A stretch of 64,000 nucleotides of DNA from Nocardia arthritidis NBRC 100137. GTDB lineage: Bacteria > Actinomycetota > Actinomycetes > Mycobacteriales > Mycobacteriaceae. This document shows, one piece after another, positions 17,738-25,670 of this stretch. The stretch spans positions 62,001-126,000 of the forward strand of contig NZ_BDBB01000008.1 of the NCBI RefSeq assembly GCF_001612765.1, given 5' to 3'. The translations under genes were made by a program, and so were the position numbers. The notes below the pieces were generated by a model that did no database searches, was not told where the DNA came from, and was given only the letters and a program-made list of their open reading frames with translations. The first letter of the stretch is position 1. Each line of letters begins with the position of its first letter.

Positions 17738-17741
17738 CTAG
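17220..17741 (+). CDS. IS5-family transposase, C-terminal frame (orfB)
   Basis: This frame opens after a stop at 17217-17219 and reads GYEPADHAIGRSRGG then TTKIHLAADG, normal internal transposase sequence, so it is probably made by frameshifting from orfA rather than from its own start (TTG at 17268 is the nearest). It supplies the second Asp (VIADRAYSAASN) and the Glu (VIERAFNRAKH) of the DDE triad. The stop codon TAG lies in the CTAG target duplication, outside the element proper. Confidence 0.8.
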   Translation, partial: PGYEPADHAIGRSRGGLTTKIHLAADGAGRGLAVLLTPGQTNDSPLLGPLLDAVVVPRLAGGAPRRNPEVVIADRAYSAASNRSLLRRRRIRTVIPERRDQVANRKRKGRAGGRAPSFDAEIYKRRNVIERAFNRAKHWRAVATRYDKLAITYRAGFVLALIVEWLKSLGDTT

Positions 17742-17946
17742 GGCACGCCCCCCGGCGGTGTGTTCAGCGGCGGGGCGGGTAGCACCCGGCGCAGGGGATG
17801 TCGGCGTTACCCACTTCTCGACTTATGGCCTCGGGTCCCGCCGAGTCCAGCAACCAGGCTGTCCGAAGCTCCAGGGCGAACGGCCTTCGGGCAGCCGTCT
17901 GCCGAGCTGCTCGGCTTCTTTCGGACCAAACCCTCGGGAGTAACGT

Positions 17947-18498
17947 TCACCCCTCGGCTGTGACGGTCCATATCGCCAGCTCGGCTTCGCGAGACGGCGT
18001 TCCGTTCCATGGATGGTTCCGAAAACCAGTGTCCCTGAGGTACTCCATGTACTTCGCTCCGGCATACCCCCAATTGGTGATATCCAGCTCGGCCGTCCTC
18101 TGTCCGAGTTCGCTTTCCTTCCACACATGTGCGATGTCGGTGGCGATCGGGCGGAGATCATCCGGCGTTGCCGCCGTGGGTACATCGAGGGTGATGAGGA
18201 ATCTTATTTCATCCAGTCGGTCGGGATATCCCACCACGTCCACAGAATTGAGACACGCTCCCCCCGGCAGGTGCGTCGCTGCCAGGGCGGTCTTCAATTC
18301 CTTGGTCACCATGGGATCGGCAGACAGGGCGGGGCAGCTTGCTGGTTTGGCTGTCGTCGAGGTCGTCGTCGAAGTCGTCGCCCCGCTCGGCTCCGCCGCC
18401 GAATCCACCGAGTTCCCCCAACTGCAACCCGTCAGCATTGCGACACCGGCGACGACGGCCAGCAGGCCCGATCCGGTACGAACCATCGACCCCACCAT
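17947..18498 (-). CDS. putative lipoprotein of unknown function
   Basis: 183 aa from the ATG at 18498, with GGAGGGAAC directly ahead; longer in-frame starts lack a ribosome site. Residues 1-27 are a lipoprotein signal with lipobox LTGC, so Cys is predicted to be acylated. A Ser/Thr linker (TTSTTTSTT) leads to a soluble domain with two more Cys (ASCPAL, GACLNS) and WTVT near the end. The family is not recognised. The gene diverges from the toxin/immunity remnant to its right. Confidence 0.65.
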   Translation of the reverse strand: MVGSMVRTGSGLLAVVAGVAMLTGCSWGNSVDSAAEPSGATTSTTTSTTAKPASCPALSADPMVTKELKTALAATHLPGGACLNSVDVVGYPDRLDEIRFLITLDVPTAATPDDLRPIATDIAHVWKESELGQRTAELDITNWGYAGAKYMEYLRDTGFRNHPWNGTPSREAELAIWTVTAEG

Positions 18499-18627
18499 GT
18501 TCCCTCCGCTCAGGTTCGACTCGGCCATGGACAGCACGTCACCCCTCGACGCATCTCTCGCGAGAGCAATCGCTCCCGATATGACCGAGGTTTTCATACT
18601 ATCTGTCGCAACCTGAGGTGCCCTGCG
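18499..18627. promoter_or_regulatory. upstream region of the lipoprotein gene
   Basis: This short stretch separates the lipoprotein start from the first recognisable toxin remnant. It should hold the leftward promoter. I see no clear operator. Confidence 0.3.
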
Positions 18628-18811
18628 CCGGAGTCGCTCGCTACGCGGCGACCGGGTGCGAGGTACCCCATCGGCTGGGAAGATGCCGACGGAAAGGTGT
18701 GGGGTGCCGGCCGGGCAGAGTGGTGTCGCCCATGGTGGACCGCACTGGGACGTGCGGGGTAAGGACGGCAAGAAATACGAGAACGTTTATCCAGGAGGCA
18801 AACGGCGATGA
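18628..18811 (+). pseudogene. C-terminal remnant of a polymorphic toxin
   Basis: The frame ending at TGA 18809-18811 reads PAGQSGVAHGGPHWDVRG, then KKYENVYPGGKRR. The GGPHWDV plus NVYPGG pairing is typical of secreted polymorphic-toxin C-termini. Upstream similarity continues in another frame (RYPIGWEDADGKVWGAG, about 18661-18710), implying a frameshift near 18705. There is no start codon, leader or trafficking domain. The stop overlaps the ATG of the next gene as ATGA, the usual toxin-immunity spacing. I cannot name the toxin family firmly. Confidence 0.55.
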
Positions 18812-19116
18812 GTGAGACCGAGATCGTGCTGAAGGCAAGCGGTGTCGAATACGGGTCACCGTACGACGAAGCGGCCTTTTTCGAGTGGCTCGACAAGATT
18901 CCTGCCGTGCGGTCGTACGAAGGTGAGTTGCGAACCCTCTACATCAAAGTCGACGCCACGGCCGATGATGAATCCGTATACGAACTCGTATCCCTATTCG
19001 ATCGGTACCGAGTCGATATGTCACAGTTGCGTGTGTTCGATACGGAGCGGATCGGCGAGTGGTTCCGAAAGCCCGAGGGCTACTGGTACGAATCCGTCTT
19101 CGGCACGTCGAGCTAA
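18808..19116 (+). CDS. putative immunity protein
   Basis: A 102-aa acidic soluble protein with AGGAGG about 9 bases ahead. Core motifs are DEAAFFEWLDKIPAVRSYEG, YELVSLFDRYRVDMSQL and EWFRKPEGYWYESVFG. The next gene, 19160, encodes a clear paralogue with the same layout. Small size, tandem paralogy and the 4-base overlap with a toxin C-terminus make an immunity role likely, though this is inference. The fold is not recognised. Confidence 0.7.
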   Translation: MSETEIVLKASGVEYGSPYDEAAFFEWLDKIPAVRSYEGELRTLYIKVDATADDESVYELVSLFDRYRVDMSQLRVFDTERIGEWFRKPEGYWYESVFGTSS

Positions 19117-19159
19117 TTGTGGCTCAACTTACTGCCGCTCTGATCCGAGGAGGAAGCTG

Positions 19160-19471
19160 ATGGGTGACGGGCCGACGGAGGTACTGGAAGCGACCGACGT
19201 CTGGTACTACTCGCGTGGTGACGAGGCGGCATTCTTCGAATGGCTCGACAGGATCCCCTCGGTCCGTTCGTACGGCGGGCGACTCAGCACATTGGAGATC
19301 GTCGTCGAGACCCCAGTAGACGACGACTCTCTGCGAGAACTCCTAGCCCTATTCTGCCGGTACCGCATCGACTTGGCCCAACTTCGCCAGCTCGACAACA
19401 GCCGAATCGGCTCCTGGTTCCGGGACCCTCAAAAGTATTGGCACGGAAATATTTTCGGAACCTCCGCCTGA
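19160..19471 (+). CDS. putative immunity protein, tandem paralogue
   Basis: 103 aa behind a strong GAGGAGGAAGCTG site. It aligns along its length with the 18808 product: DEAAFFEWLDRIPSVRSYGG, RELLALFCRYRIDLAQL, SWFRDPQKYWHGNIFG. No toxin fragment remains between the two genes. It is either a duplicate or the leftover partner of a lost toxin. Polymorphic toxin loci often keep such orphan immunity genes. Confidence 0.7.
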   Translation: MGDGPTEVLEATDVWYYSRGDEAAFFEWLDRIPSVRSYGGRLSTLEIVVETPVDDDSLRELLALFCRYRIDLAQLRQLDNSRIGSWFRDPQKYWHGNIFGTSA

Positions 19472-19482
19472 GAGCTTCGCTC

Positions 19483-19671
19483 ATGTCGCCGCTTCCAGAA
19501 GAGTTGACTACCGAAGATCTTCCGGAGGGCCGGAAGGTGCTGGAGATCAGTTGTATTTTCCGTCCTGCGGTGGACGGGGATGCGAATCGGTTCGTCGACG
19601 CGACGATCGACGCCGCGCTCGAGGAGGGTGCGCTGTCGCGTCAGCTTCTGCGCAGCACCCCGCAAGGCTGA
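19483..19671 (+). CDS. small protein of unknown function
   Basis: A 62-aa frame starting 12 bp after the second immunity-like gene (MSPLPEELTTEDLP), with an acidic, helical middle (FVDATIDAALEEGALS). The spacing suggests the same transcript. No family is recognised, and it may be a fragment. Confidence 0.45.
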   Translation: MSPLPEELTTEDLPEGRKVLEISCIFRPAVDGDANRFVDATIDAALEEGALSRQLLRSTPQG

Positions 19672-19816
19672 GCCGGCGTCGGCGATGCAGACGACACTCG
19701 CGCTGAAAGTGCTCACTGAACCGTCGGGTTGAGAGCTGCTTCCTCCATATCGCCGCGCGTGGCGCGGCGTGCGGCACCGGTACGGCTGGGTTCCCCAGCG
19801 CGCCACCGCGTTCGAG

Positions 19817-20797
19817 CTAATGCATCGAATGCCGACTATGGAACTCCCACGCATCATGCACGATGTCTTTTATGTCCGGCTTTCGTGGTGTCCAGCCGAG
19901 TTCTTTTTGTGCGAGTTCGGAGGAGGCGTAGAGGGTTGCTGGATCTCCTGGTCGTCGTGGTGCGGTCTCGACTTCGAAGGGTATTCCGGTGATGTCTCGG
20001 ATCGTTCGGATGACTTGGTGGTTGGAGTAGCCGATGCCGTTGCCGAGGTTGTAGATCTTGTGTTCGCCGGGGTGGATGTGGTTGAGGGCGAGGAGGTGGG
20101 CGTGGGCGAGGTCGGTGATGTGGATGTAGTCGCGGATGCAGGTGCCGTCGGGGGTGGGGTAGTCGTCGCCGTAGAGGGTGAGTTTGTCGTGGTGGCCGAG
20201 GGCGGTGTCGAGGGCGAGGGGGATGAGGTGGGTTTCGGGGTTGTGGCGTTCGCCGATCATGGTGCCGTCGACGCAGTCGTGTGCGCCTGCCACGTTGAAG
20301 TAGCGCAGGGAGATCGCGCCGAGCGTGGAGGCGCGGGTGTAGGTGGTGATGGCTTTGTCGATGGCGAGTTTGGTGTCTCCGTAGGTGTTGACCGGGTTGG
20401 TGGGTGAGGTTTCGAGCAGGGGCAGTTGGGTGGGTTCGCCGTAGACGGCGGCGGTGGAGGAGAAGACGAGTCGGCTGACGTGGGCGGTGTGCATGGCGTC
20501 GAGCAGGGCGAGGGAGGCGCGGGTGTTGTTGTCCCAGTGCCATTCGGGGTGGTGCATGGATTCGCCTGCGGCGATGAGGCCGGCGAAGTGCAGGACGGCG
20601 TCGTAGCCAGCGGTGGGGGTGAGGATTTGGGCGATGTCGTGGACGCGGAGTTTGATGAATTCGGCGTCGTGGGGGATTTGGCGGTCGTCGTTGCGGGAGA
20701 GATCGTCGATGACGGTGACCTGATGTCCGGCGTCGAGGAGCAGTCGTGTGACGGTGGCTCCAACGAATCCTGCACCCCCGGTGACCAGTATTTTCAT
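19817..20797 (-). CDS. UDP-glucose 4-epimerase family protein (GalE-like)
   Basis: A 326-aa extended SDR, normal length for GalE. It has the NAD motif TGGAGFVGATV at residues 7-17, catalytic Ser in VFSSTAAVYGEP and Tyr-X-X-X-Lys in TYGDTKLAID, and the GalE signature segments RYFNVAGA, DGTCIRDYIH and YNLGNG. Relatives interconvert UDP-glucose and UDP-galactose or similar nucleotide sugars. Its ATG overlaps the stop of the nucleotidyltransferase gene by ATGA. It is the last gene of the ThiC-like operon, so it may act on a sugar or nucleotide made by the same pathway rather than in galactose use. Confidence 0.85.
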   Translation of the reverse strand: MKILVTGGAGFVGATVTRLLLDAGHQVTVIDDLSRNDDRQIPHDAEFIKLRVHDIAQILTPTAGYDAVLHFAGLIAAGESMHHPEWHWDNNTRASLALLDAMHTAHVSRLVFSSTAAVYGEPTQLPLLETSPTNPVNTYGDTKLAIDKAITTYTRASTLGAISLRYFNVAGAHDCVDGTMIGERHNPETHLIPLALDTALGHHDKLTLYGDDYPTPDGTCIRDYIHITDLAHAHLLALNHIHPGEHKIYNLGNGIGYSNHQVIRTIRDITGIPFEVETAPRRPGDPATLYASSELAQKELGWTPRKPDIKDIVHDAWEFHSRHSMH

Positions 20798-21822
20798 CTG
20801 ACCTGCACTTTCATGGCGAGTAGGTGGTCGTGGATGGTTTGTTTGTGCGCGCGGAAGTGGTGTTCGGGGCTTTGGCGGTGTGTGCTTCCGGTCCAGCCGG
20901 TGATGCGTTCCCAGGCGCGCTGCTTCACCGTAGTCAATGCGGTCGGGTCGGGTGTGGTGTGCCATGCGTCGGCCATGGCGCGTGCGAGGGCGTTGACGGT
21001 TTGGTGGTGGCGGGCGACGATTCGGCCGCTGCTGGTGACGGTGTAGCGGGTGTAGTTGACCGCGTCGGGGAGTGGTTGTCCGAACTCGGTGTCGAACCGG
21101 GTGAAGGCGTGGTGGAGGTAGGTCCAGAATCGTCCGGGATCCATGGGCGGCTGGGTGGGGTCGGCGCGCCAGCGCAGCTCGGTGCGCATCTGTTCGGCGA
21201 GGTGCGGCGCCATGTGACCGAAGTCGTGGTGGGCGTAGGCGCCGTCGAGCATGGCGGTGGCTCGCAGGATCTTTACGCACAGTCGGTTGATGAGCAGGTG
21301 GAAGTGTGTGGAGGCCGTTCCGGCGGACCATTGGTCGTGGAGGCCGAGCCAGAAGTAGGCCTGCGTGTAGTAGAGCAGTATTTCGTAGGCGTCGCGGACA
21401 TCGATTGTGACGGGGTGGTGTTGAGGTAGGCCGCGGTCGGTGACGGGCAGGCCGAGATTTTTGAAGTCGTGCCCGAGGGAGGTTTGGATGGCGCGGTAGT
21501 CGCTGAGCGGCAAGGTCATCAAATCCACTGTGGTGAAGTGTTTCTCGGCAAGGGACACGAGTTCGTGGATCTGAGCTGAGGGATGGTCTCCGTAGTGGAC
21601 GTAGAGGAGGTCGACGTCGCTGATCAGCAGCGGCTTGCCGTCGTGGCGGATGAAGGTGGGTTCGCCGCGGGCGAGGGAGCCGCCGACGATCAGCCAGTCG
21701 TCGGCGGGTACGCAGTTCCCGAGCGTGCGGAGGTCTTCGGCGATATCGAGGGCTTCGCGGGCGACGGCGGTGGCGTGGGGGAGTCGGGAGGTGATGCGTT
21801 CGGCCAAGGTGGTGGTGTCCAC
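20794..21822 (-). CDS. nucleotidyltransferase-fold protein
   Basis: 342 aa from GTG 21822, one base after the stop of the ThiC-like gene; an open extension upstream is a shadow of that gene. The N-terminal 130 residues carry the nucleotidyltransferase signature: IVGGSLARGE (GS motif) and SDVDLLYV (DxD metal pair). The rest is helical and His/Arg-rich (HFHLLINRLCVKILRA). It could transfer a nucleotidyl group to a small molecule, as kanamycin nucleotidyltransferase-type enzymes do. Translational coupling to GalE downstream fits shared use of a nucleotide-sugar-like intermediate (inference). Confidence 0.65.
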   Translation of the reverse strand: MDTTTLAERITSRLPHATAVAREALDIAEDLRTLGNCVPADDWLIVGGSLARGEPTFIRHDGKPLLISDVDLLYVHYGDHPSAQIHELVSLAEKHFTTVDLMTLPLSDYRAIQTSLGHDFKNLGLPVTDRGLPQHHPVTIDVRDAYEILLYYTQAYFWLGLHDQWSAGTASTHFHLLINRLCVKILRATAMLDGAYAHHDFGHMAPHLAEQMRTELRWRADPTQPPMDPGRFWTYLHHAFTRFDTEFGQPLPDAVNYTRYTVTSSGRIVARHHQTVNALARAMADAWHTTPDPTALTTVKQRAWERITGWTGSTHRQSPEHHFRAHKQTIHDHLLAMKVQVR

Positions 21823-21823
21823 T

Positions 21824-23152
21824 TCATGCCTCCGGTTCGCTGGAAGGCGTGGGCATGGGCAGCAGAACGGGTCCGGGCTGGTGGGCGGGGACGGGTGTTT
21901 CCTCCTGGGCCTTTTTCGCGGTGAGGTGTGGGCACAGTAGGCCGCAGATGGTGCAGGGCGCGCCTTTGCGCAGGCCGTGGGTGATGAACGCGTTGCCTGC
22001 CAGGCCGGGGTAGAGGGCGTGGCCTTGCTGGATGTCCCAGTCGTTGGCGCGGCGGGCGACACTGATCGCGCGCTGTCGTGCGATTTCGGGTTCCCAGCCG
22101 CGTACGAGGTCGAGCGCTGTGATGGCGACACAGACCATGCGGATGGAGGTGGCGGTGTCGGGCGCGGTGGGCATGGCGTAGTGCTCGTTGTGGGTGATGG
22201 AGGCGAACATGTCGCCGCCGCACTGGCCGGCCGCCGCGACACCGAGGGCGTTGACGGTGTCGTCGAGGGTGACGCCGTTGTCGATGACCATCGGTCCGGC
22301 CAGCCACAGCGGCGCACCGCCGAGCGCTTCTTTGTAGGCGGGGATCAGTTCGGGAATCCGGTGCAGCGGCATGTGCCCGCCGCTTTCGCACAACACCTGT
22401 ACTCCGGCGTTCAACGCGTCTTTGCGGAGTTCGGCCAGCAGGTGGATCTCGTGCCATTTCAGGTCGTCGCCCGCATCGGCGGTGGCACCGGGGCGGAAGA
22501 TGTCGCCGAGGTCGAGGACCACTTCGTGGCGGCGGCAGATGTCGAGGATTCCGTCGAAGTACTCGATCAAGGGGTTGTCGCAGTGGTGGAGGCGCATGTA
22601 GCGGGCCAGCAACCCGCCGCCTCGTGAGGTCGTGGGCATGATTCGGTCGGATTTTTCGCTCATCTGCGCGAGGGCGGGGTTGATGCCTGCGTGGATGAGG
22701 ACGAAGTCGACGCCAGCGGCCAGCCCGAGCTCGAATCGGTCCAGGAATTCGTTGCGGCTCAGCTTCTTCCGCGGGTTAGCGAACAGATCGTATGTCAGGC
22801 ATGCGCCGAGCGGCACGCCCATGACCTCCTTCAGATCCGCGCGCAGCGCCACCCCTTCGGGGTTGGTGGTCAGGTCCATGACAGCGTCGGGACCGGCGGC
22901 GAGGATCACTGCCATGCTTTCCACGATGGCTTGCCTGTCGCGGTCACGCGGCCCCAGCCCGACGAGAGCGGCGACTTTGCGGCGGGTGTCCTCACCGACG
23001 AGCAGCGGTTTGAAGGCCGTCATGTGCCGACTCGCGTGCGACCGCAGGAATACAAGGGTGCCGCTTTCGACCCGGCGGGCGGCGGTGTGAGGGGCGAGGT
23101 CTTCGGCCTGACAGGTGGCGATGAACTGGGGATCCGTTGCGAGAGCGAACAT
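21824..23152 (-). CDS. ThiC-like radical SAM enzyme (divergent paralogue)
   Basis: 442 aa, with AAAGGA about 8 bases before ATG 23152. ThiC landmarks are present: TSRGGGL, DLGDIFRPGATADAGD, SGGHMPLH (ThiC proper has a GPGH motif here), and THNEHYAMP. The C-terminal iron-sulphur motif is CTICGLLC, a C-X2-C-X3-C spacing, where ThiC has C-X2-C-X4-C. ThiC turns aminoimidazole ribotide into the thiamine pyrimidine; BzaF-type relatives make 5-hydroxybenzimidazole from the same substrate. No thiamine genes are nearby, and the neighbours are DUF4254, a nucleotidyltransferase and GalE. I therefore infer a different product from an AIR-like substrate and do not call it thiC. Confidence 0.8.
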   Translation of the reverse strand: MFALATDPQFIATCQAEDLAPHTAARRVESGTLVFLRSHASRHMTAFKPLLVGEDTRRKVAALVGLGPRDRDRQAIVESMAVILAAGPDAVMDLTTNPEGVALRADLKEVMGVPLGACLTYDLFANPRKKLSRNEFLDRFELGLAAGVDFVLIHAGINPALAQMSEKSDRIMPTTSRGGGLLARYMRLHHCDNPLIEYFDGILDICRRHEVVLDLGDIFRPGATADAGDDLKWHEIHLLAELRKDALNAGVQVLCESGGHMPLHRIPELIPAYKEALGGAPLWLAGPMVIDNGVTLDDTVNALGVAAAGQCGGDMFASITHNEHYAMPTAPDTATSIRMVCVAITALDLVRGWEPEIARQRAISVARRANDWDIQQGHALYPGLAGNAFITHGLRKGAPCTICGLLCPHLTAKKAQEETPVPAHQPGPVLLPMPTPSSEPEA

Positions 23153-23169
23153 TCGTTCTGTCCTTTCGA

Positions 23170-23712
23170 TCAGGGATGTATCGGAGTGGTGGGCCCGGCA
23201 GGCCGCGGCGCGGGCGGTTGGCCGTCGACGACTTCGGTGATCAGGTCAGCCCAGTCGGCAGCCAGGGCGCTGACGTGGATCCATGCCTCATGCACGGCGG
23301 GTTCGGAGGCGTGCTCGGCGGCCGCCAGCGTCAGTTCGGCATCGACGTACGCGGCGGCCAGGGCATCCACGGCTGGCCCTATGCGTTCGGTGCCGCGTCG
23401 TGGCTGAATGTGGGTGCCGACCCAGTTGTCGATCAGCGTGACCACATCGCCTCGGCGTCGGTCGACTCCGGTCGCGCGTTCAGGGATGACGCGGCGGGTG
23501 CGGTGCAGATGCGCCAGCGCCTGCGCCCACCGCGTGATCAGATGGTCGCCCGGGTTGTGGCCCGTCATGCCGCGGAATGCCGCGCCGAGTTGGTGCCAGT
23601 CCGGAATCCGAGGCAGCCGGCAATCCGGCCCGGAGAGCGAGACATCCTGTAGCACAGTCGTTGTCGCTGAAGTTGAACGAGTGAGCATGGGTATGTGGTG
23701 TTCGGTGGGCAT
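23170..23712 (-). CDS. DUF4254-like protein
   Basis: 180 aa from ATG 23712 (a second ATG at 23688 is possible but has no ribosome site). Central motifs LITRWAQALAHLHRTRRVIP and RRGDVVTLIDNWV, then an alpha-helical segment rich in Ala, resemble DUF4254, a helical family of unknown biochemical role; the last 15 residues are Pro-rich. It ends 17 bp before the ThiC-like start and shares its strand, so it is the second or first gene of that operon. Confidence 0.6.
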   Translation of the reverse strand: MPTEHHIPMLTRSTSATTTVLQDVSLSGPDCRLPRIPDWHQLGAAFRGMTGHNPGDHLITRWAQALAHLHRTRRVIPERATGVDRRRGDVVTLIDNWVGTHIQPRRGTERIGPAVDALAAAYVDAELTLAAAEHASEPAVHEAWIHVSALAADWADLITEVVDGQPPAPRPAGPTTPIHP

Positions 23713-23719
23713 GCTCGGG

Positions 23720-23869
23720 CTACACCTCGGTTCCGAACGAGTAGGCCATCGCCGCGAGGTAGGGCAGACATCCGCCGCCGTGGGCGGCATGAGCGTGGAG
23801 AATGAAGCGGGCGCGGTCCAGATCCAAATCGGTGGGCTCGGCCGCGCAGTCGCGATACTGCACGGCCAC
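23720..23869 (-). CDS. small ORF at the head of the ThiC-like operon
   Basis: The frame VAVQYRDCAAEP, DLDLDRARFILHAHAAHG and CLPYLAAMAYSFGTEV is 49 aa from GTG 23869. It ends 7 bp before the DUF4254 start, and its final codons (ACCGAGGTGTAG) would provide that gene's ribosome site. The composition looks coding (Ala/Leu/Asp helix). The start is uncertain and the function unknown. Confidence 0.45.
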   Translation of the reverse strand: MAVQYRDCAAEPTDLDLDRARFILHAHAAHGGGCLPYLAAMAYSFGTEV

Positions 23870-24209
23870 AGATCCCGTGTGTTCTGCGAAATTCTCACGA
23901 CAGCTCCCTGACAGTCGGTGGGTGGGTGGGCACGCCGATGCCGGGCCCGGTCGCAGCCCGAATCCGGCTCCGCCCGACTGCTGATCACTCGCGAAGGGTG
24001 GAAGAGAGTCGACCGCATACCCCGGCATCGGGTGCTGGTCCCAGATTCGCGGTCGCGGCTTGCCATCCCAACGCCCGACGGGACTAGCCCCACTGGGGCT
24101 TGCGCATCGTCGACAACTGGCTGGGATAGGCGAAAGGGTCATTTGTGCACGTAGAAGCTATCCACCGCATACTGTGAGACAAATCGCGGTCAACCGACTG
24201 AGGTGAGAT
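23870..24209. promoter_or_regulatory. divergent promoter region of the ThiC-like locus
   Basis: 340 bp between the leftward small ORF and the rightward regulator gene. No gene is supported. AT-rich patches near 23880-23900 and 24145-24210 are the likely promoter areas. The XRE-type regulator encoded at 24210 is the natural candidate to bind here, but I could not pick out a convincing palindrome. Confidence 0.4.
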
Positions 24210-25670
24210 ATGAATACTGGGGGACGTATCTGCCGCACATGCCGCACGGCGCTGCCCACACAACACGCTGGAAACCTCTGCGCCGACTGCGCCTGCGCTG
24301 CCGGGTTCAAGCATGCGCTCACCGCCGACTTCTTCGATGATCCCGTGATCCGCGCGGCGCTGGCAGACCACGACTTCAGCGTCGTGTTCAACTTGATTCG
24401 CGAAGCAACCGGCCTCTCGCAACTTCAGCTGGCCGCGTTGCTCGACCTCACACAGTCCAGAGTGTCAGCCGTCGAACGCGGGGAACGCCGCCTGATCAGC
24501 GCCAAGCTGGTCGCCAGAATCGCCGATACCTTCGCGATCCCCGCTTCGCTGCTCGGGTTCGGCTCCGGGACTGGGAGTAATCTGGCCCGCGAGGAGGTGA
24601 CGTGGGTGGAACGTAGAGACTTCATCACCCTGGCAACCGCAGCCGCACTCGGTTCCCATCTTCACCCGCAACTCGACCGGCTGGGCAGCATCCTCCCTGA
24701 CCGGCTCGAGCCAGTCACCCGACCACACATCGGCTCCGCCGACATCGACGCGATCGAAGCCATCACCGAAGGATTCCGGCGATGGGACCTTGCGCACGGC
24801 GGCGGACTCTGCCGGACCGCGGCACTCACCCAACTGCACCAAGTCCGCGCCCTGGAAGGCGCCGCATGCACCACGGACGTTCGAACACGTCTGTGGATCG
24901 CCACCGCCGACCTGGCGAGCATGGCCGGCTGGCTGGCCTACGACATCGAAGAACACGACTCGGCCCGCAAACTGTGGACATACGCCCTGCAAACCGCGCA
25001 CCGCGGCCAAGACCATCCGCGCAGCACCGACCTGACGGTCAGCATTCTGCTCGACATGGCCCACCAGTCCCTGCACTTGAAACGACCTGATGAAGCACTG
25101 AAATTTGTACAGCTCGCTTCATCGACCGCCGCCAACAGGCGCCATCCGGTCAGCACCATCACCGCCGGGTACATCGCCACGGTGATGGGCTGGTGCTGGG
25201 CCTCCGTGAACGACTCCGAAGCCACCCAGCGCGCCCTCGGGCTATCCGAAGACCGCTACGCCGCTGCCGAACCCGATACAACTCCCTCCTGGGCGTGGTT
25301 CGTGACGCCCGCGGAAATCGCCGCTCAACACGGCCATGCGATGTATTTGCTGTCGCTTTCCGATCCCAAGTTCGCGCCATCGGCGGTCGAGCGTCTGTCC
25401 ACCGCGATCGCTGGACACGCCAGCGAACATGCGCGCAGCCGCGCCGTCGCCTTGCCCACCCTTGCCGGCGCTTGTCTGCAAGCGGGTGATTTCGAATCGG
25501 CCAACCGATACGGGCGTGAGGCGATCACGGCGATCACCGAGGTGTCTTCACCTCGCTGCTACGTCCGCCTCCGCGACCTGGACGGTATTGCCACCCGGCA
25601 CGACGGCGACCCGATCGTCGCTGAATTGCGCAGCGATCTGAGGACAGTCCTCGCCGCTGCGGCCTCATGA
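24210..25670 (+). CDS. zinc-ribbon / XRE HTH / TPR transcriptional regulator
   Basis: 486 aa. Residues 9-30 hold two Cys pairs (CRTC and CADC), a small zinc ribbon. Residues about 50-110 are an XRE helix-turn-helix (REATGLSQLQLAALLDLTQSRVSAVERGERR). The remainder is helical with tetratricopeptide-like spacing. This layout occurs in Streptomyces- and Nocardia-type regulators of specialised metabolism. The stop overlaps the start of the kinase gene by ATGA. It probably controls the divergent ThiC-like operon (inference from position). Confidence 0.78.
   Translation: MNTGGRICRTCRTALPTQHAGNLCADCACAAGFKHALTADFFDDPVIRAALADHDFSVVFNLIREATGLSQLQLAALLDLTQSRVSAVERGERRLISAKLVARIADTFAIPASLLGFGSGTGSNLAREEVTWVERRDFITLATAAALGSHLHPQLDRLGSILPDRLEPVTRPHIGSADIDAIEAITEGFRRWDLAHGGGLCRTAALTQLHQVRALEGAACTTDVRTRLWIATADLASMAGWLAYDIEEHDSARKLWTYALQTAHRGQDHPRSTDLTVSILLDMAHQSLHLKRPDEALKFVQLASSTAANRRHPVSTITAGYIATVMGWCWASVNDSEATQRALGLSEDRYAAAEPDTTPSWAWFVTPAEIAAQHGHAMYLLSLSDPKFAPSAVERLSTAIAGHASEHARSRAVALPTLAGACLQAGDFESANRYGREAITAITEVSSPRCYVRLRDLDGIATRHDGDPIVAELRSDLRTVLAAAAS

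Noticed and set aside
21824..23152. Calling this gene thiC (thiamine biosynthesis)
   Set aside because: The cysteine motif spacing and neighbours differ from ThiC proper, so only ThiC-like is supported.
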